A stretch of 64,000 nucleotides of DNA from Kiloniella laminariae DSM 19542 (GTDB lineage: Bacteria > Pseudomonadota > Alphaproteobacteria > Kiloniellales > Kiloniellaceae). The notes below the pieces were generated by a model that saw nothing but the letters and a program-made list of their open reading frames with translations, was not told where the DNA came from and did not search any database. Below, in pieces: positions 44,112-51,830 of the stretch (the stretch's first letter is position 1; each line of letters begins with the position of its first letter). The DNA lies in NCBI RefSeq assembly GCF_000374005.1, contig NZ_KB893135.1:280545-344544 (forward strand). Reading direction: 5' to 3'. Both the position numbers and the translations under genes were made by a program.

Positions 44112-44283
44112 TTGAATATCCAAATCACATAAAACTGATCAATCAATCAACTATCTATGATGGATATTAGCTCTTAACATTATCGCTATACAAGAAGAAG
44201 AAGTCGCGAATGAATGTTTTGAGGAAAATTACCATTTCATAATATTTCAGCACATACACACCTGCAACCAACAGCAGATAGAA

Positions 44284-44329
44284 AGAGCCTCTTCATATTT
44301 AAGATATTCACACTAAACAAAGAGGCTCT
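44284..44329 (-). terminator. Hairpin inside the AT-rich island
   Basis: AGAGCCTCTT and AAGAGGCTCT form a 10-bp stem around a 26-base loop. It overlaps the end of the possible small gene and precedes the ATPase gene. It could be a terminator or attenuator of that gene. Confidence 0.45.
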
Positions 44330-44498
44330 CTTCTCCTGCAAGCATTACCTCGCAAGTATCATTTTCGCCTCCAAGATTCGAAATCCTAATTTTTAATCCC
44401 CTACAGATATAATTCATTTCAATAATCCATAGCGAATTTAAAGATAATAGCCTGATTAATCTTACGGTAAAAAGTATCACGCACGAGCACAATAACAT
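44313..44498 (-). CDS. Possible small protein in the AT-rich island
   Basis: A 61-codon frame lies upstream of the ATPase gene on the same strand. The first half is hydrophobic and the second ('LKIRISNLGGENDTCEVMLA') looks soluble; a shorter form may start at an internal ATG. I do not recognise it. Its end overlaps a hairpin. If real, it could be a partner of the ATPase, but codon evidence is weak. Confidence 0.3.
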   Translation of the reverse strand: MLLCSCVILFTVRLIRLLSLNSLWIIEMNYICRGLKIRISNLGGENDTCEVMLAGEESLFV

Positions 44499-44544
44499 TC
44501 CTTAACTTTCACACTAAGACTCTTGCCAAACCCAGGTCACGTCC

Positions 44545-44576
44545 CCCATCCTTCCGCTTTTGCCTGCCTGCATTTT
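44545..44576. repeat. 32-bp direct repeat, right boundary of AT-rich insert
   Basis: Identical to 41765-41796. To its right, normal sequence resumes. Confidence 0.9.
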
Positions 44577-44707
44577 TCGTGCATAAACGTGAACGGGAAC
44601 AGACCAGACAGGAAATCATCCTGCTGGCCCGTTGTCAGATAGCGTTTCTATCGGAAAACCCCGCTGTTGCCCTCTGTAACAATGGCGGCAAAGCAACGCG
44701 TCCGGGA

Positions 44708-45214
44708 TTATTCTGTTGTTTCGTCGAATTCCGTTACCGCGTCACCCCAGGCGTCGCTGAGGGATTGATAGGCGTCAGAGAAGCCTTTTTTGACCTCGTC
44801 CCAGGCATCGGCAGAGCTGTTTTTCCATTCGCCGTACCACTGGGCCAGTTCTGTACGCTGTTTGCGCAGGGCGCGGAGGCTTTCACGGGTCTGTTCCCGT
44901 GCTGCCTGATCCATCTCGTCCCAGTTTTCATCGATCCGGTTTTCCAGCCTGTCAATCTGCTGGTCCAGACTTTCAAGACCAGCTTTGGCCTCGGCCAGAG
45001 CCTCGTCGCGCTGTTCGGCGCTATAGCCCTTGATTGATTCCATCAACTCTGCCGCGTCCTGCTGGACCTCTTCCAACGTACCCTCACCTGCGACGGCCTG
45101 TTCAGCTGTCTGTTCAGGTGTTTGGGGTTGGGTTTGAGTCTGTGCCTGCGCGGGTAGAGCACCACCAAACAGCACGAGAAATCCGGCAACAGGTACCAGA
45201 GTATTAAACTTCAT
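44708..45214 (-). CDS. Secreted coiled-coil stress-type protein
   Basis: This 168-aa protein has a signal peptide ('LVPVAGFLVLFGGALPAQAQ', cut after AQA) and an all-helical, highly charged mature part. Its C-terminal segment 'ADAWDEVKKGFSDAYQSL' matches the C-terminus of the next gene ('DDAWKDMKTGMDAAWDTF'), as in the sll1863-type stress proteins. AGGAG precedes the ATG. Probably periplasmic. Confidence 0.78.
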   Translation of the reverse strand: MKFNTLVPVAGFLVLFGGALPAQAQTQTQPQTPEQTAEQAVAGEGTLEEVQQDAAELMESIKGYSAEQRDEALAEAKAGLESLDQQIDRLENRIDENWDEMDQAAREQTRESLRALRKQRTELAQWYGEWKNSSADAWDEVKKGFSDAYQSLSDAWGDAVTEFDETTE

Positions 45215-45408
45215 TCTTGTCTCCTGAAACTGTTAACAAATCTTGGCAAGGTGCAGGGCGCGGCGGGACAAGCAGCCCCTTGCCAGAGCCTGTTTGCCCT
45301 GTATCGGAACGGGTTACATCCCCTGACCGGTCACCAGTTGGGGGCAGATCCGGATCACAGTCCAGAGGGCCCAAAATCCAAAAGAGCTTTCGGGATCGCC
45401 CGCAACCC

Positions 45409-45696
45409 TTATTTAAAGCGGGACGCCGCAGATTTCATGGCGTTTTCAAAGGTATCCCAAGCGGCATCCATACCCGTTTTCATATCCTTCCAGGCATCGT
45501 CGCTGGCGTTTGTGAACGCGCGGAATTTCCCGGCGGTTTCTTCCTGCATGTCTCTGAGTTCGGCAATTTTCTTTTCATATTGCAACTGCGCATCACCCTG
45601 TGCGGCCTCCGCCTTGGCCTTGAACTTGTCAATCTCGGCATTCCATTCCGCCAGCTGGGCCTGGAATTTTTTCTCATAGGCTTCTTTCATACTCAT
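45409..45696 (-). CDS. Small coiled-coil protein, sll1863-like
   Basis: This 95-aa cytosolic protein is one long amphipathic helix pair: 'MSMKEAYEKKFQAQLAEW', then 'AELRDMQEETAGKFRAF' and the shared C-terminal 'AWKDMKTGMDAAWDTFENAM'. ATG 45696 follows AGGAGAAATC. It precedes the secreted homologue on the same strand, giving a cytosolic/periplasmic pair. The gap 45697-46121 upstream holds no gene; an AAAATCC/GGATTTT hairpin with a T-run is near 45960-45980. Confidence 0.8.
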   Translation of the reverse strand: MSMKEAYEKKFQAQLAEWNAEIDKFKAKAEAAQGDAQLQYEKKIAELRDMQEETAGKFRAFTNASDDAWKDMKTGMDAAWDTFENAMKSAASRFK

Positions 45697-46121
45697 GTAG
45701 ATTTCTCCTCTATGGTTATGACGACATGCCTTCTTAAGCTGCTTACACCCACTGATAGTGAGAGCAAGTGCCGGGTAACTGCCTGTCCGTCTCCCCAATG
45801 CCTCAACACAGGGGAAGACCGGGAAAGATCCCTGGACAAATCAGAAGGTCGGCTCAATCATCAGATGAACTCGATATAAACCTGACCAACAAGGATTTTG
45901 CCCCGCACTGCGAAAAGCAGCTTACACCCCACGTAAGAGTTCCCCTATATATTTCAAGGAAAATCCTGAGGATTTTTTTGAAAACACTCGGACATCGGCG
46001 CGGAAAATGGTTTTATAATTTACGCTACCCCAGATGAATAATCATTGGGTCGAAGATCTGAGCAACAATCCCATGAAAGACAGGGACATTCTGAATTAAA
46101 GCTGAAGGGAAACAATTTTTT

Positions 46122-46577
46122 ATGGAGAAGCTATGTTACAAAAAATCGGAGATCTGGATTTTTACAGACAAGAAGAATTGGACTCGCGACTTTGAGAAAT
46201 CGAATATAACCCCCAACAGAGTGTTGTTCAGCGCTTGGGAAGCAGATCTGACTGAGGTTAATGCCTTATCTCCCATGATAAGCACCTTAATGGAACAGGG
46301 CTGCGAACATTTTTTGTGCAGCGGGAAACACTCGGAATCATTTCATGATTATATTGATGATATCATTATTGAAATTTACTACGGAGAGGAACCAAAAGAC
46401 TATCAGATCCTGACCACCTGGCATGACAATGAACCAGAAGACGAAACAGCCGATTTTCTGTTTTCTTTTACAGTCATCTCTCAGGCGGTTTTCGCGCTTT
46501 TCCTTGATGGCGAGAGAGAGGAGGATATGAAGCTCAGATCGGCTGTTATAAACCGGATAGAAAGCTGGAATAATTGA
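46122..46577 (+). CDS. Unrecognised acidic 151-aa protein
   Basis: I do not recognise this soluble, acidic protein with confidence; the pattern 'DYIDDIIIEIYYGEEPKDYQ' followed by 'VISQAVFALFLDGE' suggests a small alpha/beta domain of a family often annotated DUF7684. The gene is AT-rich relative to its neighbours. It resembles small immunity-type genes in size and charge. Confidence 0.65.
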   Translation: MEKLCYKKSEIWIFTDKKNWTRDFEKSNITPNRVLFSAWEADLTEVNALSPMISTLMEQGCEHFLCSGKHSESFHDYIDDIIIEIYYGEEPKDYQILTTWHDNEPEDETADFLFSFTVISQAVFALFLDGEREEDMKLRSAVINRIESWNN

Positions 46578-46879
46578 ATGACGTTACAGCCTTGAATCAC
46601 GTCGAACAAATCAAATAAACAAAACACTCCTCCATGCTGTCTCGAAGAGTATGAATTTGGAACCAAGCTGTTATTTATACAAGGAAACTGAAGAAGGAGT
46701 AACGCTCTATTTCGGTTAATATTCAATGACCTCTGGGCTTTCACTCTTAAGTGGGGAAGCCAGAATTACCGTGACGGAATTTGAGGCTTATGGCTACAAA
46801 GCCTATGAGATGAATTAACGAAAATTGTGTGTGCTGAAAGTTGCATTTCTTCGACAATTTCCTCCAGCCATATACTGCC
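46578..46879. other. AT-rich gap with possible gene remnants
   Basis: The 302 bases hold two short frames that read like protein pieces: 'YLYKETEEGVTLYFG' near 46650-46720 and a 30-codon frame at 46726-46818 ending 'TVTEFEAYGYKAYEMN'. Neither is complete, and together they suggest a broken small gene. Confidence 0.3.
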
Positions 46880-47158
46880 TCAATCCAGGAACTTGAGCTT
46901 GCCCAATAACCACCTCAGCAAAGGGAACAGATCGAATATAACACCAACGGACTGGTAGAGAAATTTCGACAGGGTTTTAAGGCCCCGGCAGCTCAAGATC
47001 AGATCAACGAGGGCAAGCAGAATTAAAAAAGCACTGGCCGTGATAGTAAAAACAGGGCTTTCGACAAGATAGATCAACAGAGCACTCACCGCCACCCAGA
47101 CCAGCGTGTAGTAGATATCCCTCGGCTTTGCCTTGCTGTAGAACCTCCGCAAATCCAT
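46880..47158 (-). CDS. Small membrane protein
   Basis: This 92-aa protein has two or three hydrophobic segments ('DIYYTLVWVAVSALLIYLV', 'ITASAFLILLALVDLIL') and a basic C-terminus. I do not recognise it. AGGAGG lies only two bases before ATG 47158, so TTG 47179 is a possible alternative start. It follows the TRIC gene on the same strand. Confidence 0.6.
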   Translation of the reverse strand: MDLRRFYSKAKPRDIYYTLVWVAVSALLIYLVESPVFTITASAFLILLALVDLILSCRGLKTLSKFLYQSVGVIFDLFPLLRWLLGKLKFLD

Positions 47159-47185
47159 ATCCTCCTGCAAATCGCCCAAAGGGAC

Positions 47186-47896
47186 TTATCCCCCCGTCTT
47201 TTCCTGGCGGCGTTTTTCGATCAGGGCCTCGACTTCTTCCATTGTGCGGCCCGGCGCATTTTTGTAGTTGGGCATTTTCCAGTCCCAGTAGAGCGCACCG
47301 CCACGGATAAAGAGTGCGACGGCAAAACCCGCGACCGAGGCGATTTCCTGGCTCAGGTACTGATAGGGACCAAGCTGATCGCCGAAAACATTCCCGATAT
47401 AATCGCCCAAAACCCAGACGGTTGAGCCAAAGAGCGCGGCGGTGACATAGATTTCCCGGCGCATCAGCACCGACTGTTCGCCCGAGAGGATATCGCGCAG
47501 CACCCCGCCAAAGGTCGAGGAGAGAATGCCGGTAACAATCGCCGCCGTCGGTGAACCCGTAGCCGCCAGCCCGATCTGTGCCCCCTTGACGCAAAAAATC
47601 GCCATGCCGATGGCATCGAGCCACAGCAACAGGCGATAGCGCGATTCAAAACGGTGCGCGGTAAAGAACACCACCGCTGCCACCACCACACAGATATAAA
47701 GATAGATTTCCTCGTGGATCCAGAACACCGGGGTCAGGCCAAGAATGGTATCGCGCAGGGTGCCGCCGCCGATCCCGGTTGCCGCAGCAAGGAAAACAAA
47801 GGCGATAAAATCCAGCTGCTTGCGCGACGCTGCCAAAGCGCCGGTTGCGGCAAAGACCGCCACCCCCGCATAATCCACCCAGCTCAGGATTTCCAT
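47186..47896 (-). CDS. TRIC-type cation channel (UPF0126)
   Basis: This 236-aa membrane protein has the duplicated UPF0126/TRIC repeats: 'GVAVFAATGALAASRKQLDF' with 'TGIGGGTLRDTILG', then 'GMAIFCVKGAQIGLA' with 'STFGGVLRDILSGEQ'. The two 'GGxxRD' motifs line the pore. GGGAGAAGG precedes ATG 47896. It should be a potassium-selective channel of the inner membrane. Confidence 0.92.
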   Translation of the reverse strand: MEILSWVDYAGVAVFAATGALAASRKQLDFIAFVFLAAATGIGGGTLRDTILGLTPVFWIHEEIYLYICVVVAAVVFFTAHRFESRYRLLLWLDAIGMAIFCVKGAQIGLAATGSPTAAIVTGILSSTFGGVLRDILSGEQSVLMRREIYVTAALFGSTVWVLGDYIGNVFGDQLGPYQYLSQEIASVAGFAVALFIRGGALYWDWKMPNYKNAPGRTMEEVEALIEKRRQEKTGG

Positions 47897-48030
47897 CGCA
47901 CCTTCTCCCCTCACCCGTTTCCGGTTCTTTTATCAGCAGCCTTCCGCCCCACCAAAACAGGCCGGTTTGCCGATCCATCAGAAATAGTGCCCTGATCTAT
48001 AGCGCAGATTTGTCACCAGCGCCTTAAGAT

Positions 48031-48090
48031 AAAAAGCAAAACCTGCACTCCTGAACAGCCGTTGCCGCCGAAAATGCAGGTTTTTTGCTT
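48031..48090 (-). terminator. Terminator of the CMD-family gene
   Basis: AAGCAAAACCTGCA and TGCAGGTTTTTTGCTT pair with a two-base bulge, with a T-run on the minus strand. It lies after the CMD-family gene (stop at 48188) and before the TRIC gene. Confidence 0.7.
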
Positions 48091-48187
48091 CGCTTATTCT
48101 AAAAGCAATGCTTTACCAAATCGCGGAGAGGATGCTATCGAAGCAGGTATTCTCCCTCCCCCGCAAGGTCCAGATCAACAGCCGCTA

Positions 48188-48727
48188 TCAGGCAAACTTC
48201 TTGAAGGGTTCATCCAGGGGTGTGCCAGCCAGATGGTTGGTGTAGTTGCTCATGACTTTCTGTGCCATGCCAAGGATGATTTCCAGCAGCTGTTGCGGGC
48301 CATAACCTTCGGCATAGAACGCCTGAACTTCTGCTTCAGAAAGATGTCCGCGGTTCCGCAGGATTTTCAAGGTGGTATCGTGCAAAGCCTGCAGCTTGCT
48401 GTTTGGCATCGGCTTGCGGTTTCTCAGCGCGTCAATCAGCCCTGCGTCCACTTTCATGCTGTGGGCAATCATGCTGTGTGCCGGAACACAGTAGGTACAG
48501 TTGTGTTCGACATTAATCGTCTGCCAAACCACAGTCAGTTCATCGGCATCAAAAGAAGAGTTCTGGAACAGGCCGTGCAACAGCTGATAGGCTTCAAGGG
48601 CCGAAGGAGAGGCCGCCAGAACCCCGTGCAGGTTCGGGACCATTCCGAATGATTTTATGGACTGCTCCAGCAGAGGACGGCTGCCTTCTGGTGCGGTTTT
48701 TTCATCGTGAATTTCAAAATTTTTCAT
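48188..48727 (-). CDS. Carboxymuconolactone decarboxylase/AhpD-like protein
   Basis: This 179-aa helical protein has the AhpD-like CxxC motif 'VEHNCTYCVPAHSMIAHSM' with the downstream His. Members reduce peroxides or thiol adducts. It is divergent from a TetR regulator, and the gap between them carries two matching operator-like sites, so it is probably induced when the TetR ligand appears. Confidence 0.88.
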   Translation of the reverse strand: MKNFEIHDEKTAPEGSRPLLEQSIKSFGMVPNLHGVLAASPSALEAYQLLHGLFQNSSFDADELTVVWQTINVEHNCTYCVPAHSMIAHSMKVDAGLIDALRNRKPMPNSKLQALHDTTLKILRNRGHLSEAEVQAFYAEGYGPQQLLEIILGMAQKVMSNYTNHLAGTPLDEPFKKFA

Positions 48728-48818
48728 GGCTTCTATTCCTGTCTGTTTTCAGTAAAGGGCACCCCGAAAGTCAATAAACGCGAGATGCCTCTTGAGATAT
48801 CATCAGTAAATCGCTTAT

Positions 48819-48838
48819 ATTTGATCGACTGCTCAAAT
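48819..48838 (-). promoter_or_regulatory. TetR operator candidate O1
   Basis: ATTTGATCGACTGCTCAAAT is an imperfect palindrome. Its reverse complement matches O2 (48882-48901) in 17 of 20 positions. It lies nearer the CMD-family gene. Confidence 0.6.
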
Positions 48839-48881
48839 ATAAAAAAGAGATAGGCAGGCTGTTTTTAAAAATCAATCTCTT

Positions 48882-48901
48882 TTTTGAGCGATCGATCAAA
48901 T
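48882..48901 (+). promoter_or_regulatory. TetR operator candidate O2
   Basis: TTTTGAGCGATCGATCAAAT lies just upstream of the TetR ATG (48913) and is the inverted partner of O1. Its placement suits repression of the regulator's own gene. Confidence 0.6.
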
Positions 48902-48912
48902 TTGGAAAAACA

Positions 48913-49500
48913 ATGGCAAACACAAAGAAATTTGACCGCGAAAAGGTGCTGGAATCCTCGATGAATCTTTTCTGGGAAAAAGGCTATCAGGCGACCTCAA
49001 CCCGGGATCTTCAGCAGGTCACGGCGCTAAAACCCGGCAGCCTTTACAGCAGCTTCACCAACAAGGAGACGCTGCTCTCCGAAGCGCTGCAGCGTTACAC
49101 GCAAATGCTCGAAGACTGCCTTGTCTCCTGCAAAACAGCACAGGACAATCCACTGGATGCGTTAAAGGACTTTGTGACCCGGACCTTGCTGGATGCCGAC
49201 AATCCGCCAAGTTATCTCTGCTTCATCGGCAAAACCAGGATCGAGCTTAACAATAGCGAGCTGGCGCACATCAGCGATATCCCCTTCGAAAAAACCGGAA
49301 AGTGGTTTTACGATATTTTTTCACAGGCCCAGACCATGGGATTTCTCTCTGATAAAGAAGCTCCAGAACAACACGTCAAACGGTTTCAAACCAGATTTTT
49401 CGGCTGGAGAGGCTATCTTGAGATCAACCGGGACAAGCCTTTCATTGCCCAGGAAATTGAGGAGTATTTTTCAGCCTTTCAGGCCCAAAAACCAGATTAA
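48913..49500 (+). CDS. TetR-family transcription regulator
   Basis: This 195-aa protein has the N-terminal helix-turn-helix 'TSTRDLQQVTALKPGSLYSS' and an all-helical ligand-binding domain. It resembles regulators of electrophile or aldehyde stress. It is divergent from the CMD-family gene and probably represses both genes through the two intergenic sites. Confidence 0.92.
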   Translation: MANTKKFDREKVLESSMNLFWEKGYQATSTRDLQQVTALKPGSLYSSFTNKETLLSEALQRYTQMLEDCLVSCKTAQDNPLDALKDFVTRTLLDADNPPSYLCFIGKTRIELNNSELAHISDIPFEKTGKWFYDIFSQAQTMGFLSDKEAPEQHVKRFQTRFFGWRGYLEINRDKPFIAQEIEEYFSAFQAQKPD

Positions 49501-49589
49501 TACCCCCTGAATCGCGCAATGGAAAAAGCGCGCCCAAAGCCTTCTCCTTTAAAGTTCACCCGCATAGAACTAATGTTGACAAGCCGTTT

Positions 49590-50414
49590 CTATGCGCTCC
49601 ACACCACCGGGAACCAGTCCTCGCGCAGGGTCTGGCCGTCGGTCATGTTGTGGCCGGGGAACGGCGGCGAGGTCGGGCCGGGGCGGGTGACATAGCGCGC
49701 ATCATCGCCGACCAGACGTAGCGACAGGGCTCGGCGGCGGCTGCCGGAAAGGTTGCCACGTGCGCCGTGCAGGGTGCGAAAATCAAAAGCCACCGCATCG
49801 CCCGGGGCCATCGGCCATTCCAGCACCCGGTATTTGTCCGGCTCTGCATCGGGGTCGGGCACGGGCAGGAAGTCTTCCTGATCGGGATAAAAATTGTCCT
49901 CGTTAAGCCAGCGGGTCGGCAGGACCATCTTGTCCCAGCGGTGCGACCCGGCGACCAGCCGCAGCGAGGCCTCGCGCACCGGATCAACCGGAATCCAGAA
50001 ACTCAGGGTCTGGCGTCCCTCGACAAAATAATAGGGCGCGTCCTGATGCCAGGGGGTTGCCTTGGCCGTACCCGGTTCCTTGACCAGCACATGATCGTGG
50101 AACAGCTGCACCCGCTTTGATCCCATCAGACGAGCCGCGGCCTCGGCCATCGGGGATTTTTCAATAATCCGGGCGAGTGCGGGCAGACGGGTCCAGTTGC
50201 AGTAGTCGTCAAAAAACCGCCCCTGCTCGCCTGCTTTCAGATTATCGGCCGCATAGGGACCGGGTTCGCGCATATTCTGGTCAATCGCCGCGATGATATC
50301 ATCGACCCAGCCCTTAAACAGCCCGGGAATGCAGACGGCCCCGTCGCGCTGATAGGCGGCGACGTCTTCGTCCGTGATCATCTCATTAACGGACCCCTGG
50401 TTTTCCCTGTTCAT
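49590..50414 (-). CDS. Phytanoyl-CoA dioxygenase (PhyH)-family protein
   Basis: This 274-aa Fe(II)/2-oxoglutarate oxygenase has the iron ligands H123 and D125 in 'TPWHQDAPYYF', a distal His in 'DFRTLHGARGN', and the oxoglutarate Arg in 'RRALSLRLVGDDARY'. ATG 50414 follows AGGAG by about 12 bases. The substrate is unknown. It lies on the same strand as the DUF1399-like gene upstream, but 225 bases separate them. Confidence 0.88.
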   Translation of the reverse strand: MNRENQGSVNEMITDEDVAAYQRDGAVCIPGLFKGWVDDIIAAIDQNMREPGPYAADNLKAGEQGRFFDDYCNWTRLPALARIIEKSPMAEAAARLMGSKRVQLFHDHVLVKEPGTAKATPWHQDAPYYFVEGRQTLSFWIPVDPVREASLRLVAGSHRWDKMVLPTRWLNEDNFYPDQEDFLPVPDPDAEPDKYRVLEWPMAPGDAVAFDFRTLHGARGNLSGSRRRALSLRLVGDDARYVTRPGPTSPPFPGHNMTDGQTLREDWFPVVWSA

Positions 50415-50639
50415 CAAAGCGCACTCCTGATCTCGCCCCTTAATATCTCCCTGCTTTCAGGTCGAGATAAATCAGGCTATTTTTCTGTGATCTCAGGCTG
50501 TTACGAGAAAAGCCCGCGGTCAACAGAATAATCACTTCTCCCCTATACCAAGAAGCGATCAGTATCAGGCTTTATTATCATTTCCTGCTATTGCTATATC
50601 ACAGAGGCAAAACCGGAAAGGAAAAGGGAAAACCCGCTT

Positions 50640-51119
50640 TCAGGTTCCCTGGGTGATATCGACGCCAAATTCTTCCAGAAACAGCTTCTGGGTATTGCCA
50701 AAGGCGATTTCCAGCTGCCGTCGGTCCTCTGTACTTCGCGAACCAAAGTAGGGGAAATGATGCAGGTAATGCCCGAAGATAACCTGACAGTCCCGGACGT
50801 ATTTCCGGGTATCCAGAATATGATTATGCCAGACCGCATCAATCGCCAGAGTTGGCGAGATATTGGCTTCGTATTTCCGGATCAGGTAGAGATACTGCCG
50901 ATACTGGTTGATCGCAAATTTTGCATCGTCCTCTTCCCAGAGCAGCCCCAGCTCCCCGGCGGATTCCTCATTTGTCATCTTGAAGAAGATCATCGACATA
51001 TCCATTGTAAAGATATAGTCCCGCACCTCCTCAAGCTGTTCGAGGTGCTTGATACTCTCAATCTGCAAAAGCAACCATAGATTGCCAGTCAAATCTTTCT
51101 CGACCCGCGCCAATTCCAT
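50640..51119 (-). CDS. GRDP/DUF1399-like protein
   Basis: This 159-aa protein carries 'IDAVWHNHILDTRKYVRDCQ', the signature of the glycine-rich-domain (GRDP/DUF1399) family, whose function is not established in bacteria. ATG 51119 is preceded by AGGGAG at 8 bases and is preferred over an upstream TTG. It lies downstream of the Cys-peptide gene on the same strand, with 409 bases between. Confidence 0.72.
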   Translation of the reverse strand: MELARVEKDLTGNLWLLLQIESIKHLEQLEEVRDYIFTMDMSMIFFKMTNEESAGELGLLWEEDDAKFAINQYRQYLYLIRKYEANISPTLAIDAVWHNHILDTRKYVRDCQVIFGHYLHHFPYFGSRSTEDRRQLEIAFGNTQKLFLEEFGVDITQGT

Positions 51120-51253
51120 TTCTGTTACTCCCTTTATCTCCGACAAATGACATCACAAAAGGCTGTCCTGCCCTGTCGTACAGCTGATTTCTTTTACCCG
51201 GGCCAAAAACATCAAACCAGAAACATCAAGCCTGAAGACAGGGGCGGAAAGAT

Positions 51254-51406
51254 ATGAACACAAAGATCCGGGAAATCCTGGACAGCCTGCAGAAACACAA
51301 CGGATCACCAGCGCTATATTATTATTCTGATGCGGCTTTCCAGATAAATTTCCAGCCTCCACCCCACAGAATCGCACAAACAAAACAAAGAAATATTACC
51401 TTTTAA
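51254..51406 (+). CDS. Possible 50-aa ORF, maybe a truncated PLP decarboxylase start
   Basis: ATG 51254 opens 50 codons reading 'MNTKIREILDSLQKHNGSPA' and then 'LYYYSDAAFQINF'. The pattern 'xPxYYYxxxAF' recalls the first strand of alanine racemase-fold decarboxylases, after which the frame stops. It is more likely a gene fragment than a working protein. Confidence 0.3.
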   Translation: MNTKIREILDSLQKHNGSPALYYYSDAAFQINFQPPPHRIAQTKQRNITF

Positions 51407-51468
51407 ATCAATCTGATAATAAATATAATCCGCTTTATTCCTTTCAGATCTCCCTTGTAATTGCCTTT

Positions 51469-51497
51469 CCTGCCCAGAACGGAAAGCTCCGGGCAGG
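51469..51497. terminator. Hairpin after the Cys-peptide gene
   Basis: CCTGCCC and GGGCAGG form a 7-bp stem with a 15-base loop, 32 bases beyond the peptide stop. It lacks a T-run on the minus strand, so it may protect the 3' end of the transcript more than end it. Confidence 0.4.
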
Positions 51498-51528
51498 AAG
51501 CGACCAGGGAGTAACTGAATACCGGGCG

Positions 51529-51669
51529 TCAGTTAACGTTCGGCATGCAGAGTTTTCCACAAAAGGCCTTCTTGGTACTTAGCTTGATTTTGAACTGAGT
51601 TGGCTTCCCTGTAGAAGCAATTGATTTTGTGAGTGATTTTTTTGCCTGTTTTGAAGTTAGCTTATTCAT
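51529..51669 (-). CDS. 46-aa Cys-containing peptide, RiPP-precursor-like
   Basis: ATG 51669 is preceded by AGAGGA seven bases away. The peptide has a Lys/Ser-rich N-terminal part ('MNKLTSKQAKKSLTKS'), then 'TGKPTQFKIKLSTKK', and a short C-terminus with two cysteines ('AFCGKLCMPNVN'). No membrane segment. Leader-plus-Cys-core is the pattern of ribosomally made, modified peptides, but no known maturase is adjacent. A DUF1399-like gene and a PhyH oxygenase lie downstream on the same strand; an MFS exporter lies divergent. Upstream are a possible TTGAAA/TATTTG promoter and an inverted repeat. Confidence 0.6.
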   Translation of the reverse strand: MNKLTSKQAKKSLTKSIASTGKPTQFKIKLSTKKAFCGKLCMPNVN

Positions 51670-51694
51670 CAAAATATCCTCTCAATTTGCTATG

Positions 51695-51713
51695 GCGTGA
51701 TGTTGTTTCACGC
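51695..51713. promoter_or_regulatory. Inverted repeat in the leader of the Cys-peptide gene
   Basis: GCGTGA-TGTTGTT-TCACGC is a perfect 6-bp inverted repeat 26 bases upstream of the peptide ATG. It may be an operator or a 5' hairpin. Confidence 0.45.
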
Positions 51714-51830
51714 ACAACCACAAATACATCTGACGAAATAAAATTTCAACAAAAAATAATTATATTTCAATCATAGATAAGCAATACTTACTTATAAACA
51801 GTTAAATATTTCGATCATCAAGCCCGGGAC

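Larger units (their letters stand above)
41765..44576. mobile_element. AT-rich island bounded by 32-bp direct repeats
   Basis: A 2.8-kb block of sharply AT-rich DNA lies between perfect 32-bp direct repeats, with normal composition outside. Collapsing the repeats would rebuild a continuous host sequence. It carries the 770-aa ATPase gene, possibly one small gene, and a hairpin; there is no integrase. It looks like a precise insertion of a defence-type cargo, perhaps through site-specific integration in trans. Confidence 0.7.

Noticed and set aside
47004-47624. 206-aa minus-strand frame overlapping the TRIC gene
   Set aside because: It is a frameshifted Arg/Gly/Cys-rich copy of the TRIC coding region.
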